From positions 310,001-374,000 of the forward strand of contig JACRJX010000015.1 of NCBI GenBank assembly GCA_016235595.1: a stretch of 64,000 bases of DNA, read 5' to 3'. The position numbers were made by a program, and so were the translations under genes. Origin of the DNA: Verrucomicrobiota bacterium. Lineage in GTDB: Bacteria; Verrucomicrobiota; Verrucomicrobiia; CAIQCK01. Each line of letters starts with the position of its first letter. Positions within the stretch are counted from its first letter, which is position 1. The notes beneath the pieces were generated by a model, which ran no database searches, had not been told where the DNA came from, and saw only the letters and a program-made list of their open reading frames with translations. Of the stretch, positions 54,978 to 63,590 are shown in pieces.

Positions 54978-55126
54978 GCGGCAAGGGTTCTCGTGTCCTC
55001 TCTGGCAGGAGGCTTCCTGCTTGAAACGACGGCGGATGCTCCTATCATGCGCTCGCGTCCGATACGCCGCAAAGAACAGAGCACTGAGCAATGGTTCGTT
55101 TAGGCCCCAATCATAGGAACACCACC

Positions 55127-56101
55127 ATGTCGCAGGAAATCAATCGCCGGGAGTTCATCACAACATCACTGCTGGCCGCTCCGGTTGGCGCGATCGCAAC
55201 CGCATCGGCTGCGGACGCCCCATCGGCCACCAAGCCAAAGACCCCAACGCAATCGTTGCCGATGGGCCAGATTGGCGGCGATCTGAAAGTCAGCCGCGTC
55301 ATTCTGGGCGGCAACCTGGTCAATCTCTTCATGCACAGCCGTGACCTGCGGTATGTCAATCAACTCTCCGAGCAATACCATACCGACGATCGCATCCTGC
55401 AGACGCTGGCGGTGGCCGAGGAGAACGGCGTCAACACCATGTCGCTCAGCAACCGCGTCCGCGCGATGAGCCTGCTCAAGCGCCACCGCAACGAACGCCG
55501 CGGCAAGATGCAGTGGATCATCTGCCCGATCACCAAGCCCGATGATTCGATGAAAGGCTACCGCGAGGAAGTCGAACGGCTCGCCGGGGAAGGCGCCGAC
55601 GCGGTCTACATGCACGGCGGCATGTCCGACGCGCTGCTGGCCGCAGGTCGCGTGGATCTCATCGCCAAAGCGGTCGAGATTTTCAAGAGCCAGAACGTTC
55701 CCGGCGGCATCGGCGCTCACGATCTCGGCGTCGTTGATGCGTGCGAGAAGGCCAACATCCCGAACGATTTCTACATCAAGACGTTTCATCACCTCGAATA
55801 TCCCACCGCGCCGAAGCCCGAAGACATGAAGAAGCCGTGCGCGGAGGTGCCGGGCTACTGGTGCAAGGACTGGAAAGCGGTCGCCGAGCGGATGAAGAGC
55901 GTCAAGAAGACGTGGATCGCCTTCAAGATCATGGCCGCCGGCGCGATTCCGCCGAAGAAGGCGTTCCAGTGGGCGTTCGAGGGCGGCGGCGATCACGTCC
56001 TCGTTGGCATGTTCGATTGGCAGATTGCCGAGGACATCGCCTTGGCCCGCACAGCCATCGAGAAAGCCAAGGCCAACCGCCAGCGCCCGTGGTGCAGTTG
56101 A
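55127..56101 (+). CDS. Tat-exported TIM-barrel protein of unknown specificity
   Basis: I start at ATG 55127 (AGGA upstream; Tat signal NRREFITTSLLAAPVGAIATASA), giving 324 residues, not 55091. The mature part reads like a TIM barrel: KVSRVILGGNLVNLFMHSRD at the start resembles aldo/keto-reductase-type barrels, then VYMHGGMSDALLAAG and FIKTFHHLEY-like metal or substrate segments. I cannot name the family. It is 11 nt before the next Tat-exported isomerase-like gene. Confidence 0.75.
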   Translation: MSQEINRREFITTSLLAAPVGAIATASAADAPSATKPKTPTQSLPMGQIGGDLKVSRVILGGNLVNLFMHSRDLRYVNQLSEQYHTDDRILQTLAVAEENGVNTMSLSNRVRAMSLLKRHRNERRGKMQWIICPITKPDDSMKGYREEVERLAGEGADAVYMHGGMSDALLAAGRVDLIAKAVEIFKSQNVPGGIGAHDLGVVDACEKANIPNDFYIKTFHHLEYPTAPKPEDMKKPCAEVPGYWCKDWKAVAERMKSVKKTWIAFKIMAAGAIPPKKAFQWAFEGGGDHVLVGMFDWQIAEDIALARTAIEKAKANRQRPWCS

Positions 56102-56112
56102 TTTAACCTGTC

Positions 56113-56976
56113 ATGAAAACCACGCAAGTTGTCACGCGCCGGCGTTTTTTGGAAACCGCATTGCTGGGGTCAGCCGTTGTTGCTGCTGCGCATCGAGCGT
56201 CTTCGCTTGCGCAGGCTGATGATAAGGGACGCGATCCGTTTCGCGGACTGAAGGTGGGCATTGCTTCGTATTCATTGCGGAAGTATCCGTTGGACCAAGC
56301 CATTGCCATGACCAGGGAGGCGGGCGTGCGGTATATCACGCTGAAGTCCTTCCATCTGCCGTTGGAGAGCACGACCGCGCAGTGCCAGGAAGCGCGCAGG
56401 AAGATCGAGGCCGCCGGCTTGGTGCTCATGGGCGGCGGTGTCATCGTCATGAAGAACCATGAGGATGAGATTCGGCGTGCGTTCGAATATGCGCGCGACG
56501 CCGGCATGCCAACCATCGTATGCAGTCCCGATCCAGCCGCGCTCGACACGGTGGAGAAGTTTGCCCGGCAATTCAACATACGCGCCGCGATTCACAACCA
56601 CGGGCCGGGCGATAAACGGTTTCCACTGCCGCAGGACGCATTCAAGCTGGTGAAGGAGCGCCACGCGCTGATGGGCGTCTGCATGGACGTGGGACACACT
56701 GTTCGGGTTGGCGGCGACGCGCTCGCAGCGATCAAGGAATGTGCCAGCCGGTTGTACGATTTTCACATCAAGGATGTGTCAGCCGCCACGCCCAAGGGTG
56801 TCGAGGTTGTCGTGGGCAAAGGCGTGATAGACATCCCCGCTGTGCTGAAGGCGCTGCTCGAAATCAAATTCTCGGGCCACCTCGCCCTTGAATTTGAAGC
56901 CGGTGCCAACGATCCCCTGCCTGGCATCAAAGAGTCCTTCGCTTACCTACGGCAAGTGCTGGCGGCGATGAGCTAG
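56113..56976 (+). CDS. Tat-exported sugar phosphate isomerase/epimerase-like protein
   Basis: The 287-residue protein has a twin-arginine signal (VTRRRFLETALLGSAVVAAA). The TIM barrel shows GIASYSLRKYPLDQAI at the start, then AAIHNHGPGD, GVCMDVGHTVRVGGD and LYDFHIKDVS, with the His, Asp and Glu metal ligands of the xylose-isomerase-like family, and LALEFEAG near the end. It shares the gene run with two other Tat-exported TIM-barrel proteins. Confidence 0.92.
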   Translation: MKTTQVVTRRRFLETALLGSAVVAAAHRASSLAQADDKGRDPFRGLKVGIASYSLRKYPLDQAIAMTREAGVRYITLKSFHLPLESTTAQCQEARRKIEAAGLVLMGGGVIVMKNHEDEIRRAFEYARDAGMPTIVCSPDPAALDTVEKFARQFNIRAAIHNHGPGDKRFPLPQDAFKLVKERHALMGVCMDVGHTVRVGGDALAAIKECASRLYDFHIKDVSAATPKGVEVVVGKGVIDIPAVLKALLEIKFSGHLALEFEAGANDPLPGIKESFAYLRQVLAAMS

Positions 56977-57044
56977 GACAAGCCTGTTTTGACAGGCGTT
57001 TCCGGGCGGCGCGAATTCGGAGATGGAAGATAGAGGAGATATTT

Positions 57045-57983
57045 ATGGTGACATCAAGAACTTCGCGCCGGCATTTTCTCGGCGCCATCGGAGCGGCCGT
57101 TGCCAGTTTTGGCACGAGAAGGATGTTCGGAGCCGAGGCCGCCAGGGACAACATCCACCTCGGCATGATGCTACAGGCGGATTCCGCCGTCGAGCTGCAC
57201 AAGAATGCCAAAGCCATCGCCGCCGCTGGTTTCGACACGGTGCAGGTAACGTTCTTCTTCCCGCCGACCGCTGACGAACTCAAGTCGCTCGCCAGCGCGC
57301 TCAAGGAACTGAAGTTGAAGACCGCGGCGTTCGGCACCTACTTCAACCTCTTCCGCCCTGAAGAAACCGGCTTCATGCGGTCTAGCATCGCCACCATGAA
57401 GCTTGTGGCCGAGCACGCCGGGCTTTTCGACTGCAAGCAGTTCATCACCTGGAGCGCAAGCTATTCGCCGAAGTTCACCGGCGCCGACCCGCGCAACCAC
57501 ACGCCTGAGGCGGTCGCGCACCTGCAGCGTGCCATCCGCGAGATCATCCTGCCGGTTCTCGAACCCATTGACGGTCGTGTTGCATTCGAGCCCTTTTACC
57601 TCCACGTCGTCGGCACACTGGCCCTGGCGAAGGAAGTGTTCGCGCCGTTTCCTGCCAGCCGCGTTGGACTCGTGCTCGACCCGCCGGGCTTCATTCCGCT
57701 CGACCTTTACCGGAAGCGCGATGAGGAGATGTGCCGCCTCTTCCGCGAACTCGGCGACCGCGTCCACCTCGCTCACTTCAAGGACATCAAGCTCAACGCC
57801 GCCGGCAACGGCCTGGTGAAACCCGGCCCCGGCAACGGCGAGATGAACTACCCGCTGCTGATCTCCGAAATCCGCAAACTTCATCGCCCGCTGTCCTGTA
57901 TCATCGAACACATCAAAGCCGAACCCGCCGAGATGTCGAAGACGAAGGCGTGGGTGGAAAAGCAGTTGAAGGTTGGAAGTTGA
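57045..57983 (+). CDS. Tat-exported xylose-isomerase-like TIM-barrel protein
   Basis: The 312-residue protein has a strong ribosome binding site (GAGGAG) and a Tat signal (SRRHFLGAIGAAVASFGT). The barrel contains DTVQVTFFFPPTADELK, the ligand-bearing VAFEPFYLHVVG, LVLDPPGFIPLDLY, VHLAHFKDIK and CIIEHIKAEP. Sugar isomerase or epimerase activity is expected from the fold; the substrate is unknown. It is the third of three tandem Tat-exported TIM-barrel genes. Confidence 0.9.
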   Translation: MVTSRTSRRHFLGAIGAAVASFGTRRMFGAEAARDNIHLGMMLQADSAVELHKNAKAIAAAGFDTVQVTFFFPPTADELKSLASALKELKLKTAAFGTYFNLFRPEETGFMRSSIATMKLVAEHAGLFDCKQFITWSASYSPKFTGADPRNHTPEAVAHLQRAIREIILPVLEPIDGRVAFEPFYLHVVGTLALAKEVFAPFPASRVGLVLDPPGFIPLDLYRKRDEEMCRLFRELGDRVHLAHFKDIKLNAAGNGLVKPGPGNGEMNYPLLISEIRKLHRPLSCIIEHIKAEPAEMSKTKAWVEKQLKVGS

Positions 57984-58010
57984 TCCCACTGGTAGCAGGA
58001 GAAGCACGCA

Positions 58011-59573
58011 ATGCGATCCGAGTTTAACCGATTCCTATTCGTGAGTGTTACCGTGCTGGCTGGTTTTCTCGGTGTGTCAGACGGGGGTGTGATTCAGCCT
58101 CCAGCGGCAAGGGATGCGAAAGCGAGTCGCAACCCTGCTGTAGTGGCGGTTAATGATTTTGCCCTCGATCTTTATCAGCAGATGGCGAAGGAAACGCCGG
58201 GCAGGAATGTTTTCTTCTCACCATATTCACTTGCATGCGCGTTTGCCATGGCCACGGAGGGTGCGCGAGGCAACACCGCGGAGGAAATGGGCAAGGTGTT
58301 GCGCTTCCCCGCGGAAACCCGTCGCATGGGAGAGGACGCGGCGAAGATGCCGTGGAATACCACCCTTATTCATGATGGCATGGGGGAACTGCGGAAGCGT
58401 CTGGGCGGCGCATGGAAACCAGTTCCCAAAGAAGTCAACGACCGGATCAAGGTCCTGACTGCGGAGCTCGAACGCAAGAACCGCTGTGCCGCCACGGTTG
58501 CCAATTATGACGTGGCCGTGTTCTTCCGGGATCAAGCACAGCAAGTGGCTCGGGAACTCGATTTGCTCTGCAAGTCTCTGAATGATTATGAGCTGCGGAT
58601 GGCAAACGGTTTGTGGACCGAGAAGACCTTTCCGCTCAAGAAACCCTTTCTCGACACGCTGAGTATCCGCTATGGAATCGGCGCGGTCGCGTCCATGGAT
58701 TTCGCAGGTCAGCCCGAGGCGTCTCGCCGGACACTCAATGCGTGGTGCGCCGAACAGACCTATGGCCGGATCAAAGAACCACTGCCATCTGGTGCTATCA
58801 CTGACCAAACGCGTGTGGTTTTGGCTAGCGGGATCTATTTCCGTGGCGAGTGGTTCAATCCTTTTGCCGCGGAACTGACCAAGCACGAGGATTTTCTTTG
58901 CGGTGACGCCAAGGTTCGCACGCCGATGATGCGCTACGCCGAGTCTGTCACAATTGGTTATGCGGCATTCGAGGAAGACGGTTCCCGGTTTGTCACGCCG
59001 CGCGAGGTCGCTTGGGGCGAGCGCGATAAGAGCAAACTCTATCCAGGCGCCAAGGGTTTTGCTGTGGTGGAACTAGCTTACAAGGGCGGGCGACTCTCGA
59101 TGGTCGTGCTGCTGCCGCGGTCTGCGACTGGTTTGACTGACTTGGAACAGAAGCTGAGCACAGACAAACTGCGCGTCTGCTTGAGTCAACTCGAGCAGCG
59201 GGAGGTGACAGTAGTGCTGCCGAAGTTTGCATTCACGACTAATTACGACATGTCGCGCGTCTTGAGAAGCCTCGGCATGAAGGAGGCGTTCGACAATCCG
59301 AAAGCCGACTTCACCGGCATCAGCGACCAACGACCGCTCTTCCTTGGTCAAGTGCTGCACCAGGCTTCTCTGGAAGTGAACGAAAGAGGCTCTGAGGCGA
59401 CGGCCGTCACGTTTGCACTGGCCGCAGGTGGAATGCCAAAGATTGTTCCATTCGTCCCGACTTTTCGTGCGGACCATCCGTTTCTGTTCTTCATTCGTGA
59501 CCGGGCCGCCGGAACCCTTCTTTTCGTTGGGCGGCTGGCTAATCCGAAAGACTGCGCCGCAGCAACGCAGTAG
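58011..59573 (+). CDS. secreted serpin-family protease inhibitor
   Basis: The 520-residue protein has a signal peptide (FLFVSVTVLAGFLGVSDG). Serpin marks are clear: NVFFSPYSLACAFAMATEGARGNT, then TRVVLASGIYFRGEW, VVLPKFAF, the hinge ERGSEATAVTF starting at E458 and HPFLFFIRD. Usual serpins have about 380-400 residues; the excess is mainly a charged insertion at about 105-185. The P1 residue cannot be fixed because the loop is about five residues longer than in alpha-1-antitrypsin. Its small side chains suggest elastase- or subtilisin-like targets. Confidence 0.95.
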   Translation: MRSEFNRFLFVSVTVLAGFLGVSDGGVIQPPAARDAKASRNPAVVAVNDFALDLYQQMAKETPGRNVFFSPYSLACAFAMATEGARGNTAEEMGKVLRFPAETRRMGEDAAKMPWNTTLIHDGMGELRKRLGGAWKPVPKEVNDRIKVLTAELERKNRCAATVANYDVAVFFRDQAQQVARELDLLCKSLNDYELRMANGLWTEKTFPLKKPFLDTLSIRYGIGAVASMDFAGQPEASRRTLNAWCAEQTYGRIKEPLPSGAITDQTRVVLASGIYFRGEWFNPFAAELTKHEDFLCGDAKVRTPMMRYAESVTIGYAAFEEDGSRFVTPREVAWGERDKSKLYPGAKGFAVVELAYKGGRLSMVVLLPRSATGLTDLEQKLSTDKLRVCLSQLEQREVTVVLPKFAFTTNYDMSRVLRSLGMKEAFDNPKADFTGISDQRPLFLGQVLHQASLEVNERGSEATAVTFALAAGGMPKIVPFVPTFRADHPFLFFIRDRAAGTLLFVGRLANPKDCAAATQ

Positions 59574-59698
59574 TCGGACAATCCTTGCATGCTCCTTTGT
59601 TCCTTCTGTTTCAGCTTCTGACAATCCAGACGCTTGCCCTCCTGTGGAAGCGGCGGCATCATGCGCGTCAACTTGATGCAGTGCTACGAAAGATGACC
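59574..59698 (+). other. intergenic region with a repeat shared with the region before 63591
   Basis: This 125-nt stretch holds ATCCAGACGCTTGCCCT at about 59625-59641 and a GTGG/GCGG/GGC run. The region 63509-63560 shows nearly the same order. No gene is supported; the ORF start at 59585 only reads through this DNA. Confidence 0.5.
59625..59680 (+). repeat. intergenic repeat copy 1
   Basis: ATCCA(G)ACGCTTGCCCT followed by cctGTGGaaGCGGcGGC and later AACTT corresponds to copy 2 before the 63591 gene (16 of 17 identical in the first block). Both copies lie just upstream of plus-strand start codons. It may be a dispersed repeat or a shared 5' leader element. Confidence 0.5.
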
Positions 59699-62600
59699 AT
59701 GACTCGATTGCGCTCGATACTCACCTTGGTTCTTGGACTATGGACACTGGGCACTGCCGCGGTTGCGGCGGAGCCGGACAGTGATGGGGATGGGTTGCCG
59801 GATCGAGTGGAGCGGTTGCTCGGCACGCCGCCGGAGCGCGTGCAGAACTGGACGGTGTTCTGGACGCGCGACGAGAAGAAGGCTGGGGACAAGACCGGGC
59901 CGCAGATGTTGCGCGCCGCTGTCGCGCATGTGGCGGAGGACAGGTTTGTGTGGCGCGTGGATTGGACTGAACCATTCCCAGGGGGCGGATCGTTGATCAT
60001 TTACCTGGATGCTGACAACCGCAAGGACACGGGTCGGCAGGACAGCCGGAGCAACGCCGGCACGGATCTCATGTATCACTACGCGGGCACATCCGGCGTG
60101 ATGTATCACGGCGAGTTTCCGAAATTGCAGCAGTCTCCGTTGCGCGTGGAGCTGTTCGGCAACAGCATGGTGTTTTGTCACGACGCGCCGCTGCGCCGCG
60201 AGGGGGACGTTGCTGTCGTGCGCGTGGCGTTGCTCGCCGAGAAGGCCGTCCGTGCCAGCACCGGTTGGATTGAGGTTCGCATCCCGCTTACGGGCACGGG
60301 CAAGAAGTCGCGGTTGCTGGGTCCCGAGGACGCGGGGTTTCTCGGTTTGTCTGGTGACGCCATACGTCGCAGCATGTCCGGCCCGTATCCCGAACGCCGC
60401 GCGACACCCGCGTTGCCGTTCGCGTCGGCTCCGCGCCGCGAACAGGCGGCGTCCGTCGAGCGCGAGCGCGTGACGGTCGAACTCGCCGAGGAAGACGGTA
60501 TTGCGCGCCGGGGTGCGCCGGTGCGATTTGGTTTTCCGCTGCCGCAGGGGAAGTTGTTCAACCCGGCGCAGTCGCGACTACTGGCGCCGGATGGCCGCGA
60601 GACGCCGGCGCAATTCACGGCGACCGGTTTCTGGAAAGACGATAGCGTGCGCTGGCTCGCGGTGACGTTTCTCGCCGATATTGCGCCGAAGGCCCGCGCG
60701 GAATATGTCGTGGAGTTCGGTCGTGCCGCGAAGCGGCGTGCTCCACCGCGTCCGCTGCGGATGACGCGCGACGGCGACGCGCTCACGGTGAATACCGGTG
60801 CGATGCAAGTGAGGCTGAACGCGCGGCGTTTCGGTTTCTTCGATGAGGTTCGCGTCGGCGGTGAGACGGTGGCGCGTGGCGGCAGCGGCGGTCTGGTGTT
60901 GACGGCGCGTGATGGCAGACGGTTCACCAGCGCAGCGGGCGAGGCGACGTTGCGGGTCGAGGAGAACGGGCCGCTGACGGCTTGTGTCCGCATTGAAGGA
61001 CCGCTCAGCAACGAAAAGGACGGGAAATATTTCCGGCACATCACGCGGCTGCGTTTCTACGCCGGCAGCTCGAAAGTGGATGTTGCTTGCACATTGGTGG
61101 ACGATGTTCTGGAGCACGAATTCGCCGATTTCCGCTCGGTGGAATTGCCGCTGGAACTGGCGAAGTCTGCGCAGACGGCGCGCTTTGCGTTGGCGGATGT
61201 CGAGCAGACTGAGTCGATCGATTCCGCAACAGCGCGGCTGTTCCAACGCGACGACCAATCGTTCTTGCTGACCGGCGCGTCGCCAGCCCAAGGTCGCCGC
61301 GCGCCGGGCCGCGTGGCGATGGAGGGCGGCGGGCGCGGCATCGGCGTGTCGGTGGAGGATTTTTGGCAGAACTACCCGTGCGCATTGCGAGCCGAACGTG
61401 AAAAGCTCACGCTGGAACTCTGGCCGGACATCCGCGGCGAATCCAGCTACAGCAAGCTTCCTGATTATCTGCGGTTCTCGTTTGTGGAGGGCGCGTATCG
61501 GTTCAAGTGGGGCATGTCCCGGACGCGACGTATGAGTTTGGATTTTGCATTGGAACGTGGCGCGTTGCCCGCGCCTGCTGAACCGCTGATCGTGGTCGTA
61601 CCGGCGGCGTGGTATGAGAGCAGCGGTGCGCTGGGACCGATGGTTGCCAGGCGCGGCAACGAATACGCGGCTTGGGACGAAGTAATGGAGCGGTGTTTTG
61701 CCGACCATCTCCGCATCAAGGAGGTGAAGCGCGAATACGGGTTTTTCAACTGGGGCGACTGGCACGGCGAGCGCGAGATCAATTGGGGCAACAACGAATA
61801 CGACCTGCCGCACGCGCTGTTCATGCAGTTTGCTCGCACGGGCGACCGGCGTTATTACCACCTGGCGCTGGAGGGCGCGCGGCATCAGGCCGACGTGGAT
61901 TGCGTGCACGCGTATCCCGATCCGGCCTACGTCGGCTGCAACGTCGAGCACTCGGTGTTTCACACCGGCACGTGGACCGAGAAGGGGGCGCGCGGCTGGT
62001 CGTATGGTTACGGCGGCGGCGCGACGGCTGCGAACGGCCACACATGGGCCGAGGGCATGTGCGACGCGTGGCATCTGGCCGGCGACGAACGCTCGATGGA
62101 GGCGGCACAGGGCCTCGGCGAACACATCGTCTATGGAATGGCGCCGCGATTCAAGAAACTCGGCACGCACGAGCGGTCGGCGGGGTGGTCGCTGGTCGCG
62201 ATCTTGGCATTGTATCGCGCGACGCTCGACCCGCTCTATCTCGACGCGGCGCGACAGATCGCGGAGGTGCCGCTGCGCGAACGCAAGCCGGGTCAGGGCA
62301 GCGGCTGGCCGCACACGTTGCCGGGTGACCACTGTGCGCATTCGCACATCCCCGGCGCAAAGCTCTGTGTCGGTAACGCATGTTTCCTCATGGGCATCCT
62401 TGGCTCAGGTTTGAAGGAGTATTACATCGAGACCGGCGACGCGCGGGCGCGCGAGGCAGTCATCGGTCAGACTGCGTTTTGGAAACAGATGTGGGTGCCG
62501 GAAGCGGGCGGGTTCCCTTACACAAGCTGTCCGCTGTTCCGGGACCGTCCCGGCGTGCTGGGCGGCATGCTCTGCGCCGACGCCATTGCATTTGCTGCGA

Positions 62601-63484
62601 AGGAAAGCGGCGACGTCGAGTTGATGAACATCGCAGCCGAGGTGATGATCGCGAATATCGCATCGCCGACCGGCGGGGACGGCAAGGGGTTCTCCATGTT
62701 CTCGCGTTGTACCGCGCCGCTGCTGGCTATGCTGCGCGACCGCTGCGAGCCGGCCCGCCGGCTCGTCACGATCAACGCCAACGATCTGCTTCAGCGCAAA
62801 TTTTCGAAGGCGGTCCCGACGACGTTCCTTGGCATCCGCGCGCCGAAGGAGAAGCGGTTCTTCGTTCAGATCTCCGGCGGCGCTGAAACCATCATCATCA
62901 CGCGCAAGCCGCACGGCTCGATGCTCAAAGGCGTGCCGACCGGTACCATCACGGTCGCCGGCCCGGACGGACGCGAAATCCGGCACGAGACATTCGACAC
63001 CGACAAGGGGTGCGAGTTGAGCGTGCCGGTCGCTGCTGACGCGCCACGCGGCACGTATGCGGTGCGCATCGTGGACGACATGCGCGGCATCTGGCACGTG
63101 GGCAGCACGACCGGCCGCGTGGTGCTCGATTGCTCGCGCGCGCCGACACTGGCGAACTACCGGCCTAATCGGCTGTTCTTCCGCGTGCCCGAAGGCGTGC
63201 GGCGGTTCAAACTCACCATCGTCGGCGGGCACAAAGGGGAGTTTGGCATGAGCGTGTCAGACGCTGACGGCCAGACGCGCGGTTTCGTTCGCGGTCTTCG
63301 CAGCGCCGCGTCCACGCCGGACGCGCGACGCACGCTCGACATTGAAGTGGCGCCTGGCAAAGACGGCGCGGTGTGGAGCGCGGTGGCATTTGCCTCGATG
63401 GACTGGGACTTAAAGATGGAGGGAATTCCACCCTACATCAGTGCGTCGGCGACGGGATGGTTTCTGCCGGAAGCAAAGCCGTAA
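59699..63484 (+). CDS. very large secreted RIFT-barrel/alpha-toroid protein, exo-rhamnogalacturonan lyase-like
   Basis: I use ATG 59699 (signal TRLRSILTLVLGLWTLGTAAVAA), giving 1261 residues; ATG 59693 is equally possible, while 59585 reads through a repeat. The mature N-terminus DSDGDGLPDRVE is a calcium-binding type-3-like repeat. A domain at about 45-240 resembles a carbohydrate-binding module. From about 260 a RIFT-barrel-like domain appears (RRGAPVRFGFPLPQGKLF, then WKDDSVRWLAVTF). An alpha-toroid follows with GDWHGEREINWGNNEYD and NVEHSVFHTGTW. This order fits the YetA/PcRGLX (PL26-like) group. The substrate is uncertain. Confidence 0.75.
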   Translation: MTRLRSILTLVLGLWTLGTAAVAAEPDSDGDGLPDRVERLLGTPPERVQNWTVFWTRDEKKAGDKTGPQMLRAAVAHVAEDRFVWRVDWTEPFPGGGSLIIYLDADNRKDTGRQDSRSNAGTDLMYHYAGTSGVMYHGEFPKLQQSPLRVELFGNSMVFCHDAPLRREGDVAVVRVALLAEKAVRASTGWIEVRIPLTGTGKKSRLLGPEDAGFLGLSGDAIRRSMSGPYPERRATPALPFASAPRREQAASVERERVTVELAEEDGIARRGAPVRFGFPLPQGKLFNPAQSRLLAPDGRETPAQFTATGFWKDDSVRWLAVTFLADIAPKARAEYVVEFGRAAKRRAPPRPLRMTRDGDALTVNTGAMQVRLNARRFGFFDEVRVGGETVARGGSGGLVLTARDGRRFTSAAGEATLRVEENGPLTACVRIEGPLSNEKDGKYFRHITRLRFYAGSSKVDVACTLVDDVLEHEFADFRSVELPLELAKSAQTARFALADVEQTESIDSATARLFQRDDQSFLLTGASPAQGRRAPGRVAMEGGGRGIGVSVEDFWQNYPCALRAEREKLTLELWPDIRGESSYSKLPDYLRFSFVEGAYRFKWGMSRTRRMSLDFALERGALPAPAEPLIVVVPAAWYESSGALGPMVARRGNEYAAWDEVMERCFADHLRIKEVKREYGFFNWGDWHGEREINWGNNEYDLPHALFMQFARTGDRRYYHLALEGARHQADVDCVHAYPDPAYVGCNVEHSVFHTGTWTEKGARGWSYGYGGGATAANGHTWAEGMCDAWHLAGDERSMEAAQGLGEHIVYGMAPRFKKLGTHERSAGWSLVAILALYRATLDPLYLDAARQIAEVPLRERKPGQGSGWPHTLPGDHCAHSHIPGAKLCVGNACFLMGILGSGLKEYYIETGDARAREAVIGQTAFWKQMWVPEAGGFPYTSCPLFRDRPGVLGGMLCADAIAFAAKESGDVELMNIAAEVMIANIASPTGGDGKGFSMFSRCTAPLLAMLRDRCEPARRLVTINANDLLQRKFSKAVPTTFLGIRAPKEKRFFVQISGGAETIIITRKPHGSMLKGVPTGTITVAGPDGREIRHETFDTDKGCELSVPVAADAPRGTYAVRIVDDMRGIWHVGSTTGRVVLDCSRAPTLANYRPNRLFFRVPEGVRRFKLTIVGGHKGEFGMSVSDADGQTRGFVRGLRSAASTPDARRTLDIEVAPGKDGAVWSAVAFASMDWDLKMEGIPPYISASATGWFLPEAKP

Positions 63485-63590
63485 GCGGATTCCGTTGTGT
63501 TTGCGGCATCCAAACGCTTGCCCTGTGGCGGCGGTGGCGGCAAGATAGATAGCAACTTATCTGCTTCAACCACGTTTGATAAGGAACACG
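63485..63590 (+). repeat. intergenic region with repeat copy 2 before the Gfo/Idh-like gene
   Basis: ATCCAAACGCTTGCCCT at about 63509-63525 and GTGGcgGCGGtGGC match the repeat at 59625. AAGGAA, 4 nt before the ATG at 63591, is the ribosome binding site of the next gene. Nothing else is apparent in this 106-nt gap. Confidence 0.5.

Noticed and set aside
47567-57599. Single CCTTTTAC 8-mers at 47567-47574 and 57592-57599
   Set aside because: Each lies inside coding sequence without a second half-site 11 bp away, so they are not counted as regulator boxes.
59585-59698. Upstream extension of the large lyase-like gene
   Set aside because: It reads through the intergenic repeat and would place a hydrophilic stretch before the signal peptide.
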